From positions 1,443,001 to 1,507,000 of the forward strand of contig VICG01000015.1 of the NCBI GenBank assembly GCA_008692225.1: a stretch of 64,000 bases of DNA, in the 5' to 3' direction. The notes under the pieces were generated by a model. The model saw only the letters and a program-made list of their open reading frames with translations. It was not told where the DNA came from and did not search any database. The translations under genes were made by a program, and so were the position numbers. Shown one piece after another: positions 12,310 to 22,984 of this stretch; within the stretch, counting starts at the first letter, position 1; each line of letters begins with the position of its first letter. The stretch is from Monilinia fructicola. Lineage: Eukaryota > Ascomycota > Leotiomycetes > Helotiales > Sclerotiniaceae.

Positions 12310-12750
12310 GTGAACGTGACATCTTTTACAGAAAGAGCGACTCCAGAGCTACCAAATCCTTTCCAACCACATCACACACAGCCGTTCCTCTCGACCTTCT
12401 TCAATCCAGTCGCCGCAACACCAACGAATGCAGTCGAAATTTCCATCCAAAGCAGATGCATATCAAACACCATCAGCCCCATCACCGATCACAGTGCAAC
12501 AGGGCAACGGTAATTAGCGAGCAAACTGTGCAACGCTGACACTTCCCTTTCGCTATTTTTTACGGACACAATCCAAGACTTCGAGGTCTTCCACGAGTTC
12601 ATCACAAGTAAGAGCCTCCAAGAGTTCCTAGCTTCACCGTCGCATCATCGGTATTTGTCGCCAATAACCATGAGTATAATCCCACTAAGTAACAGCCCGT
12701 CTGATCAATCGATTGAAATTTGTCTACCAAGAGACTCGCTCCACTGGTAA
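12310..12750 (+). CDS. Possible small spliced gene, hypothetical
   Basis: Two protein-like stretches are flanked by plausible splice sites. The first begins after a cttttacag acceptor near 12330 (around ERLQSYQILSNHITHS, then SSRPSSIQSPQHQ) and ends at a GTAATT donor near 12510. The second (around DTIQDFEVFHEFITSKSLQE) runs to TAA 12748-12750. I cannot fix the 5' exon, the joining phase or a family. It could also be a decayed gene 3' of RPF2. Confidence 0.22.
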
Positions 12751-13355
12751 GAATGGGGGAATGGGCAGTCGAGCGTGCATTCTAAAGTTAGAAATGCAAG
12801 GAGGGACGGGGTCTCTGATGTGACCCTACATAATGAGTTGGGGATAAGAACCATTGATTTCATGACACTGGTATATGAAACTTGTGCGATTTCTGATATC
12901 TGGACATTTTGTGGCTCGGGTTATGGAGGCTTGGATTCATCGAGATGCATTTGCGAAATAAATCGCACAAACAAACAGAATCCTCGAAGACCAATGAAAT
13001 GTCAAATGTCAAATGTCATATTCGAATCTGAATTTTAATTCTAATATCTAAAAGTGTTGTAAGACTGATGAGCCTAGGAGACTATTATTTTATTGTTGAA
13101 CATCTATTCAAACATTGAAGAATTGTACGGGTCATGATATAAATCCAAAAGCATTTTTGACTGGTATAGATAATTTGTTCAGATTGTTTATTTGGTAGCT
13201 ATGTGCTCATGATTCCTTTTAGCTATTCATGTTTGAAAATCTTGAAGTAAATTCCCAGGGCCTTCATTTAGGAAGACATATCTGCACATGCATCTTCTGG
13301 GAGCTTGAGAGATTTACACTTCCCCTGCTGCTCAGCTTCGTGTATATGATACAAC
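12751..13355. other. Gene-free spacer
   Basis: I see no supported gene here. The stretch lies between the candidate above and the 3' end of the BTB gene and includes its 3' flank. A short direct repeat (atgtcaa atgtcaa) occurs at 13000-13016. Confidence 0.5.
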
Positions 13356-14325
13356 TCACAGTGCTGACGTTTTGAATCCAAGAAAGTCTCTTTTTAAAAC
13401 AGCCCGTGGGTCTTTATTGATTGCAAGCAATATCTCAAAAACGAGGTCAGTGTTCAAGCTTGTTTGCTTCCATCTCTTTAGATCAAAAGATCTCCAGTTG
13501 GTTAGAGTGCAATTAACTGCAAGAAGGCGAAGCTTCGAACCTGGTAGCGAGTTTCGGAAGATTTCGTTCAATCCGCTGATGCAAATATACTGGTTTCTCG
13601 CAACAACTTCATAAACCATGGCGTCAATGAGGTCATTCTGTAGTCGTGGCATTTGATACTTTTCAGCCAAGCAGTAGACTCGAGAAAGAGCTTCAACTGT
13701 CATTGTTTCGTGTACATGGACAACCTTATTATTATACACCCAGTATAATAGCGGGGCAAAATAAGTGGGATCATCTTCAGGTAACTCCATGATGCACTCG
13801 CCACTTTTCTGCCACTGTGGTTTGAAACCGGCCTCGAAGAAGGGACTTGCGGCACATATCATGTCCTTGTGGACAAGAAAGATTTTACGATGAGTGCCGA
13901 CAAGTAGTTTGACGACTTCTGAAAAGATTCTACATCAAGCATCAATACACATAGGAACGATACGAGCACAAAGATCGAGGAAACTCACTCTAAGAGACGA
14001 ATCTTTTTTTCAGGTTGTCGCATATCAACCCCGTTCGCCTTTGCCTTTCTCTTAAGACTCTCAGCATCATTGGTCTTGATCGGTTCAGCTGGGTTAACAA
14101 CTTTATCAGAACTCTGATGATTGTCAGTTTTTGTCTGATTGAGTGAAAAAAAAGCAATATTACCTTGAGGCTGTGAACATTCTTAGGATCGCCAAAAACC
14201 GAACCATTCTCAGTAGGACGTGACGACTTGTCAAGGACCGGCGCTGCGGCCCTGCTTAGAGGTCGGCCAGGTGGACGCATCGCCACACTGTCGCTGGGCA
14301 TATCCAACGATGCTGAACGATACAT
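13356..14325 (-). CDS. BTB/POZ domain protein
   Basis: Fungal BTB/POZ protein of about 280 aa with three exons. ATG 14325 opens a disordered Ser/Pro/Arg-rich N-terminus (MYRSASLDMPSDS). Intron 1 is just after NVHSLK. A short exon holds SLKRKAKANGVDMRQPEKK, a likely nuclear signal. Intron 2 starts GTGAGT. The BTB fold follows: IFSEVVKLLVGTHRKIFLVH, then DMICAASPFFEAGF, a LPEDDPTYFAPLLYWVY stretch and LSRVYCLAEKYQMPRLQND. Proteins of this architecture usually mediate dimerisation or Cullin-3 contacts, but most fungal members are uncharacterised. The frame is intact throughout. A perfect TACCTAGGTA palindrome sits about 150 bp upstream. Confidence 0.85.
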
Positions 14326-14472
14326 GGATGCAATAATAAATTTGTTTTTTCAACACCAGACCTGAGATGTCTGGATTAAAGGATTGATAACAGGAGACTA
14401 GGGTTTGTGTAGATTAATGATGACCAATGAAGGAAATGAAATGGGGAAATCAAGAGGGAAGAGGGAAGAAAC

Positions 14473-14482
14473 TACCTAGGTA
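14473..14482. promoter_or_regulatory. TACCTAGGTA palindrome upstream of BTB gene
   Basis: Perfect 10-bp palindrome in intergenic DNA, one of four exact copies in the window (14473, 42189, 55067, 61971), with many CCTAGG/TAGGTA variants. Its position about 150 bp before a start codon fits a promoter element, but function is unknown. Confidence 0.4.
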
Positions 14483-14862
14483 GGATTGAAAGTAGTTAGA
14501 GAGAACGAGCAAGCGGCCTTCCGTTTCGACTATGGGGTGCCAGATCTTGAGGAAGGGACGACTGGGCCACTCATGTGACTTGAAGCACCTCTCACAATGC
14601 TGAAAATGAACATCTCGACTGCGTATATAATTCAACGAAATTGAAAGATTTGAATAATATATTGGGGTATTGGTGTAATTGTCAGCTCGGAGGAAGTATG
14701 AATAAACTTGGCAGGTATTTCTCCCGTCTCTTATGCCTCTTTTTCTCAGTAACCATTAATGCCTTATGGGGTATCTCATGCATAAATTGTATACAATCAA
14801 GCACCGCTGGCTTTGTATGGAAGCACTTCTACCAAACAGGAATTCTACTCCAATCAAGAGAT

Positions 14863-15853
14863 CTATACCCTCACGCTTTCCAATAATCTATGCTCTACGC
14901 CTTCCAGTGTACTCTTGTGAGCCAAGACAGATAAGTTTTCGGCTTCGCCTTGGAATTGTTTGTCAGGGTCTACACCTGGTCCAAACATTTGTGCACCCGC
15001 TCCTGGCCCCATTTGTCCCATTTGTTGAGCCATTTGACTTGCAGCTATATCCACTTAGTGATGCCTCATACGTAGCCTAGGGAAATTGACATACCATTAT
15101 CGCTTCCCAATAGATAGTTGAAAACAGATTGTAATCCAAAGATACAAAGCACATACCACGAAATGGAAGACATCCATTGTGGGTCCATGTCTTTGGTAGC
15201 TACTCCAGCTTGCAACATACTTTTGAACTTAATCGTCAAGGGAAATGGTAGTTTGACTACAACGCTCACATTAGCTGAGCCCGGGATGAATATTCCTCGA
15301 TAAGAACTCACTGATAACAAATCCACTGAAGAATGCATTGATCCAACCCATAATCAATGTCTGCGGGATCATCATAGACATATTTCCCTTCATCATACCC
15401 ATCATCCCCTCCATAGCCGCCGGATCGGTCATGGGATTTGGAGCTGCTTGTCCTTTTTTCTCCGGCTCTTTCAAAAACTTTCCTTCTTCAAATGCTTGTA
15501 CAAGGTAGTCTTTCCGGGATTGGAAAGCGGCGGGGGTGAGGACATGAGCATTATTGCGGAGATTGATGCCTCGAATTAAGGATCGTTGTTCGCGAATGGC
15601 TGGGAGCTCTTGCTTTTTAGGAGTGGTAGCCATGAGAACGGTAGCATAATGACGCAATATACCGGTCAAAATCTTGAAGGGTAGTTAGCACTGCGAACAA
15701 CAGAAGAGCGAGTAGGCACATACCATGACAATAGTAATGGGTATCAAGATCCAATAGCTACATTTTTATCAGCTCAGTTCATCGCAAAGAACAGCGACCT
15801 TCTTACAATAATTGAGGATCCCTATGGATCGTCTGCACAGGAACTTGTGCCAT
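14863..15853 (-). CDS. EMC3: ER membrane complex subunit 3 (EMC3)
   Basis: EMC3 (DUF106/TMEM111 family, Oxa1 superfamily) is the core insertase subunit of the ER membrane complex, which inserts tail-anchored and multi-span proteins. The start at ATG 15853 gives MAQVPVQTIHRDPQLL. Introns then separate YWILIPITIVM from ILTGILRHYATVLM. The next exon has RSLIRGINLRNNAHVL, a Met-rich segment (MEGMMGMMKGNMSMMIPQ) and QTLIMGWINAFFSGFVI. The following exon has KLPFPLTIKFKSMLQ and ISWYVLCIFGLQSVFNYLLG. The last exon is Gln/Gly/Met-rich and ends LLESVRV with TAG 14863-14865. Three hydrophobic spans are visible, as expected. No frame break was found. It is divergent with SPC2 across about 215 bp. Confidence 0.93.
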
Positions 15854-16068
15854 ATTTTAAATGGTGCCTTGATCTGCCTCGTCGCGAATGTATGAGGGGT
15901 TGTTGTGAAATGGATTTTAGGTTTGTGGTTGAATCTGACATCAAATGTGGCTTTCCGCGCTAACTCGGACCCTTCCGAGAGAGCTTCATCAAGACACGTT
16001 CTCTTTGTAAACATTGCGACAACAGCTTTCCTCCCACACAATTCTTAGGAAAAGTAAATAATTCGATC
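15854..16068. promoter_or_regulatory. Divergent EMC3/SPC2 promoter
   Basis: Only about 215 bp separate the start codons of EMC3 (-) and SPC2 (+). Two ER membrane-protein biogenesis genes therefore share one intergenic region, which makes common regulation likely. No specific operator could be identified by eye. Confidence 0.6.
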
Positions 16069-16833
16069 ATGGCTTCAGAAAGGATCTCTGTTCATTCTCT
16101 TCCTGGTCAGTATATACTTCAATATCGAAGAATCATCTATGTATTGCAATATTAACAGCCAATTCTAGACCTCAAAAACACATCTGATGATGCTCTCCCA
16201 ACCTACCTCAATTCTCTCAAATTCACCCAGTCTCATACCCTTTCAGATATCCGTCTAGCCATTGGTTATACTTCTGTTTTAGTCTGTGGCGCCTGCTTTT
16301 ACTGGGACTACACGTACGGTTTTGAACCCACAAAGTCCTATACAGCCATCGCAGTTGGAATCTACTTTATCCTCAACTCCTTTCTTACATTCTGGTTATT
16401 TTTTGTTGAGAAAGGAATCATATACATCGGCACATCACCAGATAAGAAACATATTATCGAGATCTCTACTCAAACGAAAAAACATCAACCCATTTACAAC
16501 TTGACATTCAAAATTTACGACGCGGCAAAAGGCAGATCTGGACAACCAAAAGAAGAAAGAACCTTAATAAAGCCATTCAGAGAATGGTTTGACAAGAAGG
16601 GAAACTTTATTGTGCTGCCTTTCCAGGAGATGTTGGCCAGCAACATTTCGGTGATTGGAGCTGTTGACCAAAAGAGAGTGGTCAAGAAAGAAAAGAAGGC
16701 TGAGCAAGAAGCGCAAGTGGATTTAAGTATGGATGACAAATGGGCGGCATTACTGAAGGAGAGCAGCGGTGAAGTTGAGACTTCTGGGGCAGAAAAGGCA
16801 GCGGGAGGAAAGAAAAGAAGTAAAAAGGTCTGA
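16069..16833 (+). CDS. SPC2: Signal peptidase complex subunit 2 (SPC25 family)
   Basis: Non-catalytic subunit of the ER signal peptidase. In yeast, Spc2 links the complex to the Sec61 translocon. A short first exon (MASERISVHSLP) ends at GTCAGT. An intron with acceptor ATTCTAG follows, then one continuous frame: DLKNTSDDALPTYLNSLKF, hydrophobic span 1 (around LAIGYTSVLVCGACFYWDY), a loop, span 2 (around AIAVGIYFILNSFLTFWLFF) and VEKGIIYIGTSPDKKHI. The cytosolic C-terminal domain is rich in Lys and ends KKRSKKV with TGA 16831-16833. The two-hairpin topology and length of about 230 aa fit the family. The frame is intact. Confidence 0.9.
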
Positions 16834-17074
16834 GAGACCATATGCATTGGTGGATAAAAATAGGCTTGGCATCATATGAGTTATGGAGTTCGGTGAGATT
16901 TTGCAACAGTTGAGGGTATCCTTTTTGTTCGGATGCGGAGCGCCGACTATCAAAGAGTATCAAAAGAACCTTCCGAGCTCATTCCGCCTCTGTTCTCTCG
17001 GTGTCGAAAATCCACTCCCCAGTGTATACAATACTTTGTCATCGACTTTTGATCATCAACCTCTTCTTTATGTG

Positions 17075-17740
17075 TCATCCAAGGAAGTCCTGTCCTTGAA
17101 GACAGTCCATTACGGCCATCTGATGCCGCATCTTTTTCATCTCTCGTGCCTGGGATATTGACTCAAAAGTTTGCACAACCGCATCACATTTTGTCTTCAC
17201 AAGCCAGGCAGTAGTCTTCTCATACTCATCCTCTCTCTTCTTGATCATGGAGTCAAAGAATCTTCCAATGACATCACACTTTGTCTTCGCACGTTTTTTT
17301 CTCTTCTCCGGTTCAATCCCCTTCAATCGGAATAGATCTTCGTATACTTTCTTCAAATCATGTTCGTCCTCCTTCCCCTTTCTCTCAAGCTTCACCATTG
17401 CCCACCACTCAGTCACCGTCTTCCACCCCTTGCCTATCTCTTTCTGGGCTCTATTGATGTACTCCTTTGCTGTGTCGGGGTTCCAAGATTTGAGATGGTC
17501 TATTCCCTTCACAATCTCGTTCATAATCGGAGGGCAGGGGGAGGAAGTGAAGTATTTCTTGAGCAATCGCAGCGCCTGAAGTTGCGTCAGCATGAATTGC
17601 GATTTTGAGTGCAGAATATAACTGTACTATGTAAGTATAGCAGTTTTTGTAAAGAAATACGTACCTTGTTCTCGAAGATACATGCTGTCACGCTTTGGCA
17701 TGAGACAACGTTCCAAATTACGTAAAGCCTCAAACGCCAT
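17075..17740 (-). CDS. Helical hypothetical protein
   Basis: The main exon (17075-17593) encodes about 170 residues of charged, helical sequence. It includes IDHLKSWNPDTAKEYINRAQ, a WWAMVKLERKGKEDE stretch and two similar helices, AKTKCDVIGRFFDSMIKKRE and VKTKCDAVVQTFESISQARE, which look like an internal repeat. An upstream exon (MAFEALRNLERCLMPKRDS, ATG 17738-17740) with a GTACGT donor joins through LYSALKIAIHADATSG if one base near 17573 is removed (+1 break). I do not recognise a family. The gene converges tail-to-tail with SPC2. The 5' structure is an inference. Confidence 0.5.
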
Positions 17741-18932
17741 TAAAAAGAAATTGTTTCTCCGGGCGTATCTGAATCTTTTTTCAGTACATTATTTCTGGCT
17801 TTTCCTGCACTGCACAGTGATGTTGAACTCATATTTTGGTCCAGTGCTTCCTTGGTTTCTTGGTATTCTCTTTGGGTGATTAGGGTCTAGTATCCCCATA
17901 CTCTTGTCTATTTCCGTATTCCATAAGCAAAGTTTCTTCTTGCTTGTGCTATTTTGGTTTGAATGATCGGGTGGTGCCATCTTTTCTACCTATCTATAAT
18001 CTTTGTGAACTATGGGTTTCAGGTGACAAATCAGATTGAGTTACTAGTTGGTGGCTAGTGTTAGAGTCCTGTAAATAGTTCATCATGTAGATGATCTGTT
18101 TGAATTCGAAATTCAACGGTTTTCTGTGCTATTCCCATTTTCAACACGTTTTAAGCTTTCTTAAACTTACTATCAAGGCGTGATGCTGATGTACTAAACT
18201 AAGCTATCGTATTGGCTGACACAGTACTTGAGTAGTATATCGGCATGTGTCACTTAATCCCACGTTCGGTAGATCAATAAAATAAACATATAGAATGATA
18301 ATATAGACTTAAACAGCTTTCGAAAAGGTCAATTGGTTCAAACTCCAATAGCTTTCTTTAATATTTACCATATACCATTTATCATTTGTCATTTGTCATT
18401 TGTCATTTGGCATGTGCCATGTGTCATTCAACTCATCCTGTTAACGCTACGCTTTTATATCTAAACTAAGGGCTTGGAAGATGCTTTAAAGAGCTAATCA
18501 TACCAATAGATTCAAAATTATATTCCTTTATCACTTATCATCTGATCTATTCCCTGATAGTTTGGAGCTTTTTGACATTTAAATCAGAGTTTCGAGTAGT
18601 CATCTAACTTATTGGATTCAAATTCTAACGGCGTCTTTACTATTTATCACCTAAGCCAACTCCTACTGACATAAGGTTTTCCTACGCTGGTCTAGTATTG
18701 ACAACTTTCAATTGAGCCTTCGTGGCCTCAATCTGTTCTTTATATTGTTCTCATTTTTAGTGGAAGTTGATTACGGTATCGCTTGAGAAATTTACTATCC
18801 GATGCTACTGACTCGTGTTCAAAGATCTTCGTAATTACCTATGAATACGATGCCATCCTTCTTGGAACAATCCTCATCTCACCCTCACCAACACACCTCG
18901 AATCTCGACATTTTTTATAAAAAAATTATAAC
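17741..18932. other. Gene-free spacer with short tandem repeat
   Basis: About 1.2 kb without a supported gene. A small array of catttgt-type heptamers lies at 18376-18425. The last 60 bp before the next gene contain an A-rich stretch that may be part of its leader. Confidence 0.55.
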
Positions 18933-20105
18933 ATGGATGCACAACACACGATAGAGGTGGAAGATGCCTCTATTTCATATCCCTCCACTTCATCTACCAT
19001 ACCACCTCTCCCCACATCAGCTACCATTCATCCTCGGGCTCCTTCCGCTCCATCTACCATGCTGTCTGCTTCCACTTCACCTACCTTCGAGCCAGCTGTT
19101 CCTGAAGTTTGGCATCTCGGCCGAACTATAGTTTCCCATGCACATACGAGACAACTACCAGCGTGGCGCACCTCTAGCTCACATAACATCCAGGGCTCTG
19201 ATATCTTACAAGCAGATCCATTATTTCTCCATGACGATACTGGTGACTTTGGGAACGCATATGCAATCGATAGCGACGGCAACAGACTTACAGAAGACTT
19301 GGATCCCCATAGATCTTTCCTTGACTCTGTCTACCGCAAAATTTACAGAGACTCCGCTAGGCATGAGGCGATGAACGACAAAATGAAACGAATCAAACAA
19401 TGTTATGACAAGGGGGTAGTATATAGAGGCGCAGAGACTGGTAAGAATACAACAGCCTGTAGACAACTTAAAAGAGTATCTCTCTCCGACCAGCCATCGA
19501 AACTCTCGCCCCCCACACAATTCTCCTCTTATACTCATTCCGATGAGAGCCTCAGCGTCTCGGATGATTCCGCAGATGATGAGATTGACGCCAGAGAGTA
19601 TGACAAGCGAGCAAAAGGGAATCCTACGTGTCCAATACAATCGCCTCTCCCTTCTTTCTCTTCGCCACCCACTCGTACCGATACAAACGCAGAACTCGGA
19701 AGTCAAATGTTGGAACAGGCTACATACGAGGATCTTGCTTTCTATGAGGATGATGAGGGTTTTGATGAATATTATGAGCTCCCAGATGAAGATTCTGATG
19801 AGGAGTCTAAGGAGGAGGATGACCCTGAGAGGGCTGCACAGAGGGCTGCACAGAGGGCTGCTGTTGTTTCTTCTCCAACTCCTACCGATGCAAATTCAGA
19901 GCTTGGAAGTCCAATGTTGGAACCGGCTCTGTACGAGGATCTTGCTTCTTATGAGGATAATGAGGGCTTTGATGAGTATTATGAGCTTCCTGATGAATTT
20001 TCTGATGAGGAGTATAAGGAGGAATATGCACCTGAGTGGGCTGCCCAGAGGGCTGCTGTTGCACACAGAGTCTGTGTTCTGGGCACCATTTGGGAGGAAG
20101 AGTAG
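18933..20105 (+). CDS. Acidic low-complexity protein with internal duplication
   Basis: This is a single open frame of 390 codons. The N-terminal third is Ser/Thr/Pro-rich and disordered. The middle is charged (around DSVYRKIYRDSARHEAMNDK). The C-terminal third consists of two copies of a 69-codon unit (DNA 19671-19877 and 19878 to about 20066). Each has LGS.ML, YEDLA.YED, EGFDEYYELPDE and an AQRAA end. At the junction the AQRAA motif is itself tandemly repeated. No signal peptide or membrane span is seen. The composition suggests an intrinsically disordered acidic protein, perhaps lineage-specific. No family was recognised. The codon frame is intact despite the repeats, which supports it being expressed. 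Confidence 0.6.
   Translation: MDAQHTIEVEDASISYPSTSSTIPPLPTSATIHPRAPSAPSTMLSASTSPTFEPAVPEVWHLGRTIVSHAHTRQLPAWRTSSSHNIQGSDILQADPLFLHDDTGDFGNAYAIDSDGNRLTEDLDPHRSFLDSVYRKIYRDSARHEAMNDKMKRIKQCYDKGVVYRGAETGKNTTACRQLKRVSLSDQPSKLSPPTQFSSYTHSDESLSVSDDSADDEIDAREYDKRAKGNPTCPIQSPLPSFSSPPTRTDTNAELGSQMLEQATYEDLAFYEDDEGFDEYYELPDEDSDEESKEEDDPERAAQRAAQRAAVVSSPTPTDANSELGSPMLEPALYEDLASYEDNEGFDEYYELPDEFSDEEYKEEYAPEWAAQRAAVAHRVCVLGTIWEEE
19671..20066 (+). repeat. 207-bp in-frame tandem duplication
   Basis: Copy 1 starts at 19671 and copy 2 at 19878. Both begin ACTC.TACCGAT and share GTACGAGGATCTTGCTT-like and TTTGATGA.TATTATGAGCT blocks. Divergence is moderate and mostly substitutional. The 207-bp period keeps the reading frame. 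Confidence 0.85.
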
Positions 20106-20579
20106 AAGAGTGATTGGGTTGTAAGAAAGGTTGAAATCTTCTAGGCCCTTGGCATAGGATATATTGAAGTCCATATCTTTTATATGTCCTTGAAGATTTC
20201 CTCATAAATTTTTATCACTATATATATCATTAGAAATCACAATCAACTTTTCACCCTTCAACGACTCTTATTGAAACCTCGTTTGAACTTTCATGAACTC
20301 GAGTAGATGGTGTAGAAATCAAATTTGCCACTTCGTTATATTTCATTCGATATCAATATTAAAAACATCGAGTCAATACATCCATTGTTCGTCACGCTGA
20401 CAATTTCTGTCCAGAAATCATTGCTCGGGTATCAACTGACCAGAATCGAAAGTATCCACGATGAGGAGTCGCCGGAATGTATAGGAAAGAACTTGGCACT
20501 CATCTCTTGTCTACCGTCATACCTCTCATCCCCCGATTACGCTAGCTCTCCAAGGATAACCTCTACACCGTTCATATTC

Positions 20580-21027
20580 TCACCATTTGCCGCATGATGT
20601 AGCACATCCTTCTTTCTTATACCGTCCTTGCTTATTCTGTGCACAAATCCACCACACAAGGCAGATATAGCAACAACATGATAGTGTTAGAATTAAGGTA
20701 GAAAGCGCGATGAATACGATTAGCATCAGCCAATGAGGTATAAGAAAGACCACCGAGTTATACAGCATTGTAAAAAGCCTTGTGAGAGAGTAGGTAACCT
20801 ACTGTGTAGTAAACCTTGGTGCGGAAATAAGAACAGATCCTCGGCGTAGAAGCGTCAATCTGAGAGCCGCATTTGTTTTTCGAGTCATTTTGTAACGTCA
20901 TTGAGTATATGTGGAGATGATTTCCACTTTCCGGAAAGAAGTCCATATCTCGATTTGGATCGAAAGCATCACTTCCAAATCCGACAGCATCAACATCACT
21001 AGGTAGACCTGTTGTTGAGGCGGCCAT
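20580..21027 (-). CDS. Small single-span membrane protein, hypothetical
   Basis: ATG 21027 opens a soluble segment (MAASTTGLPSDVDAVGFGSD, through FRTKVYYTVGYLLSHKAF). A hydrophobic segment follows in the +1 frame (around HWLMLIVFIALSTLILTLSC) and ends CATSCGKW. The shift coincides with A5 at 20772-20776. Removing one base joins HKAF to TMLYNSVV and gives about 149 aa with one strong, Cys-rich membrane helix. The family is unknown. The join assumes the same type of homopolymer error seen in conserved genes nearby. Confidence 0.4.
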
Positions 21028-21649
21028 TTCGACGATTATTAATTATGATGAAAGTTTTGTGATATTTAGAATAACAATAGCAATAATAATAATAATAACA
21101 ATAGAATAGCAATATTGATACTTTTGAAGAAACCCCCTAAAAGGTCGAAACCATAGACCTATTTAAGCATCAAAATTGAAAGAGAAGTTCACTATTACTC
21201 ATCATTGGAAACGAATCAACGAAGAATTCTGCTAGGTATTTCGTGCGTTGGACAACATAGGTAAAATCTCAAATACATATTTAAGCTACAGATTGAACCT
21301 TCTTATTCGTGAATATCTTTGCACATCTTTTTATTACTGATCTCAAAGTATGAATAACTAACATAAGCACGGATTATCTGCGGTTTGACGGGTTGACGAG
21401 ATGACAGATTATCTGTACCCGCCCCGCGGGTCCCCGTTGCGCAGCCTACTTCCCTCCCGAACTGATAGGTAATCTTCCTAGCATACCAATCGACGGCGAG
21501 AGTATAATGAAAGGTGCCAGTGGAACGAGGAATTAATAAGGAATGGCCTAATCGAAAAATAGATTCCAAAGATGAGTTAATTATCCAGAATATCTTGAAA
21601 TACTTATCCTGTAACGATAAACGTGACACTACTTCAGCGAAGTGGCTGA

Positions 21650-21919
21650 TTGGGCTTATTAGATACGTCGAATTCCTGCGTGACACTGATTAATGACTGA
21701 AGCAGGAGGATTTACCGTGCTTATAATCTGAGCATCCAACGACATGAGAAAGCACGACAGAGCAACACTAGCGTTGACAGTGGCTAGCTTGTGGTATATG
21801 CCGGCTCTTGGTTTTATTTTTTGTTCTTCGAGATTGGTAAACTTATGTCCAAATGCCTTGATTTCTGCTTCTGCGCATTGCGATTGCAGGATGAGAAAGT
21901 TCCTAACGTTTCTTATCAA
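21650..21919 (-). CDS. Possible exon(s) of a small hypothetical gene
   Basis: An open stretch (around ILQSQCAEAEIKAFGHKF, then YHKLATVNASVALSCFLMSL) may be followed by a short intron starting GTAAATCC near 21716 and a final exon ending NKPNQPLR. No good start codon is present in frame, so an upstream exon is required. The family is unknown. Confidence 0.22.
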
Positions 21920-22789
21920 AAGATGAAGATCAACAGCACAGTAATGTGGAAGGCGTTGGGGATAGACGCCAAGACAAGGCGCAGCCTAATAATATTAGAT
22001 TTGTTTAGAGGTATCTTACTTTCGTGTCATGTAATCTATTAGTCAAGATTTAAATTTCAGTATTCGATTTATGATCAAAAAGATATTAGCTTTCTACCAC
22101 TCTTGATCTTCCCTGAAAGATAATATGGATACCTATATATCAAGTAGCTCTTATTACCTCTTTCCATCTCGTTGGACATATTTAACGAGACAAGTAGTAA
22201 GGGTAACTAACCTATTCATTCGCACAAACCAATCACCTATCCACGCTTATCAACAAGTTCGGCAACCGAGAGTTTTAAGCGAAAATCGCAAACGAACCTA
22301 ACGTCCCTCTCCCATTTCCTTGGTCAAAAAAACCCTCCATTCAAACAGCAATCCTGCAATCATCCCCTATCCAAGACTTGCATCTCTGTTCCAAGACTCC
22401 CACCTACATAAACGTTATTAAACCCCAATACACTGAGATCCAAATTTCAATTCCTCATCCTTAACCTTTCATTATATTTCAGTCTGACGTTCCACGGTCC
22501 CCATAAAATTAGCCCAACCCTTGGTCTAACCATCCACACACATGTCGCCGCAGCCAACCTTACCTTTAGTATTGTATATCCCACCTCCCACCCTCTTCTC
22601 TCGTAGCTCTATAACGTTGATGCAAATTTTCGCTCAGACACATGATATGGACATGAGACAATATTTGGTGATCTAACACTGTTGATTCGGATATCAACCC
22701 TATGATCCGGAAAAAATGGGATTAGGTTTAGATGATCCTGATTCCTTAGGACCATTGTCTCTATTCTAGCGTGACTTTCCGACGCTACC

Positions 22790-22984
22790 CTACTCATCTG
22801 TGGCTTTGATGTTAAGCCTTGGTTCAGACTGTATGTTGCCATCTTCCGTAATGTACCACATCAATGGGGCACCGCGGCTCTCCTTGGAAGCGTTCTCGAT
22901 GTCCACCCCATCTAGGCGCTTTGGAACGTGCCTGGAAATCATCGCGTCGAGGATGAACCCCCAGCTTCCACCGCGTTCATGCAC
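22790..22984 (-). CDS. Possible terminal exon, hypothetical protein
   Basis: About 64 codons of strongly protein-like sequence (SWGFILDAMISRHVPKRLDG, then APLMWYITEDGNIQSEPR) run to TAG 22790-22792. A good acceptor (ttcctatccacag) lies immediately upstream, so the exon probably continues from one farther 5', perhaps one beginning MSSWTQWL near 23150. Base composition is higher in GC than the surrounding spacer, as expected for coding DNA. No family was recognised. Confidence 0.35.
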   Translation of the reverse strand: MHERGGSWGFILDAMISRHVPKRLDGVDIENASKESRGAPLMWYITEDGNIQSEPRLNIKATDE

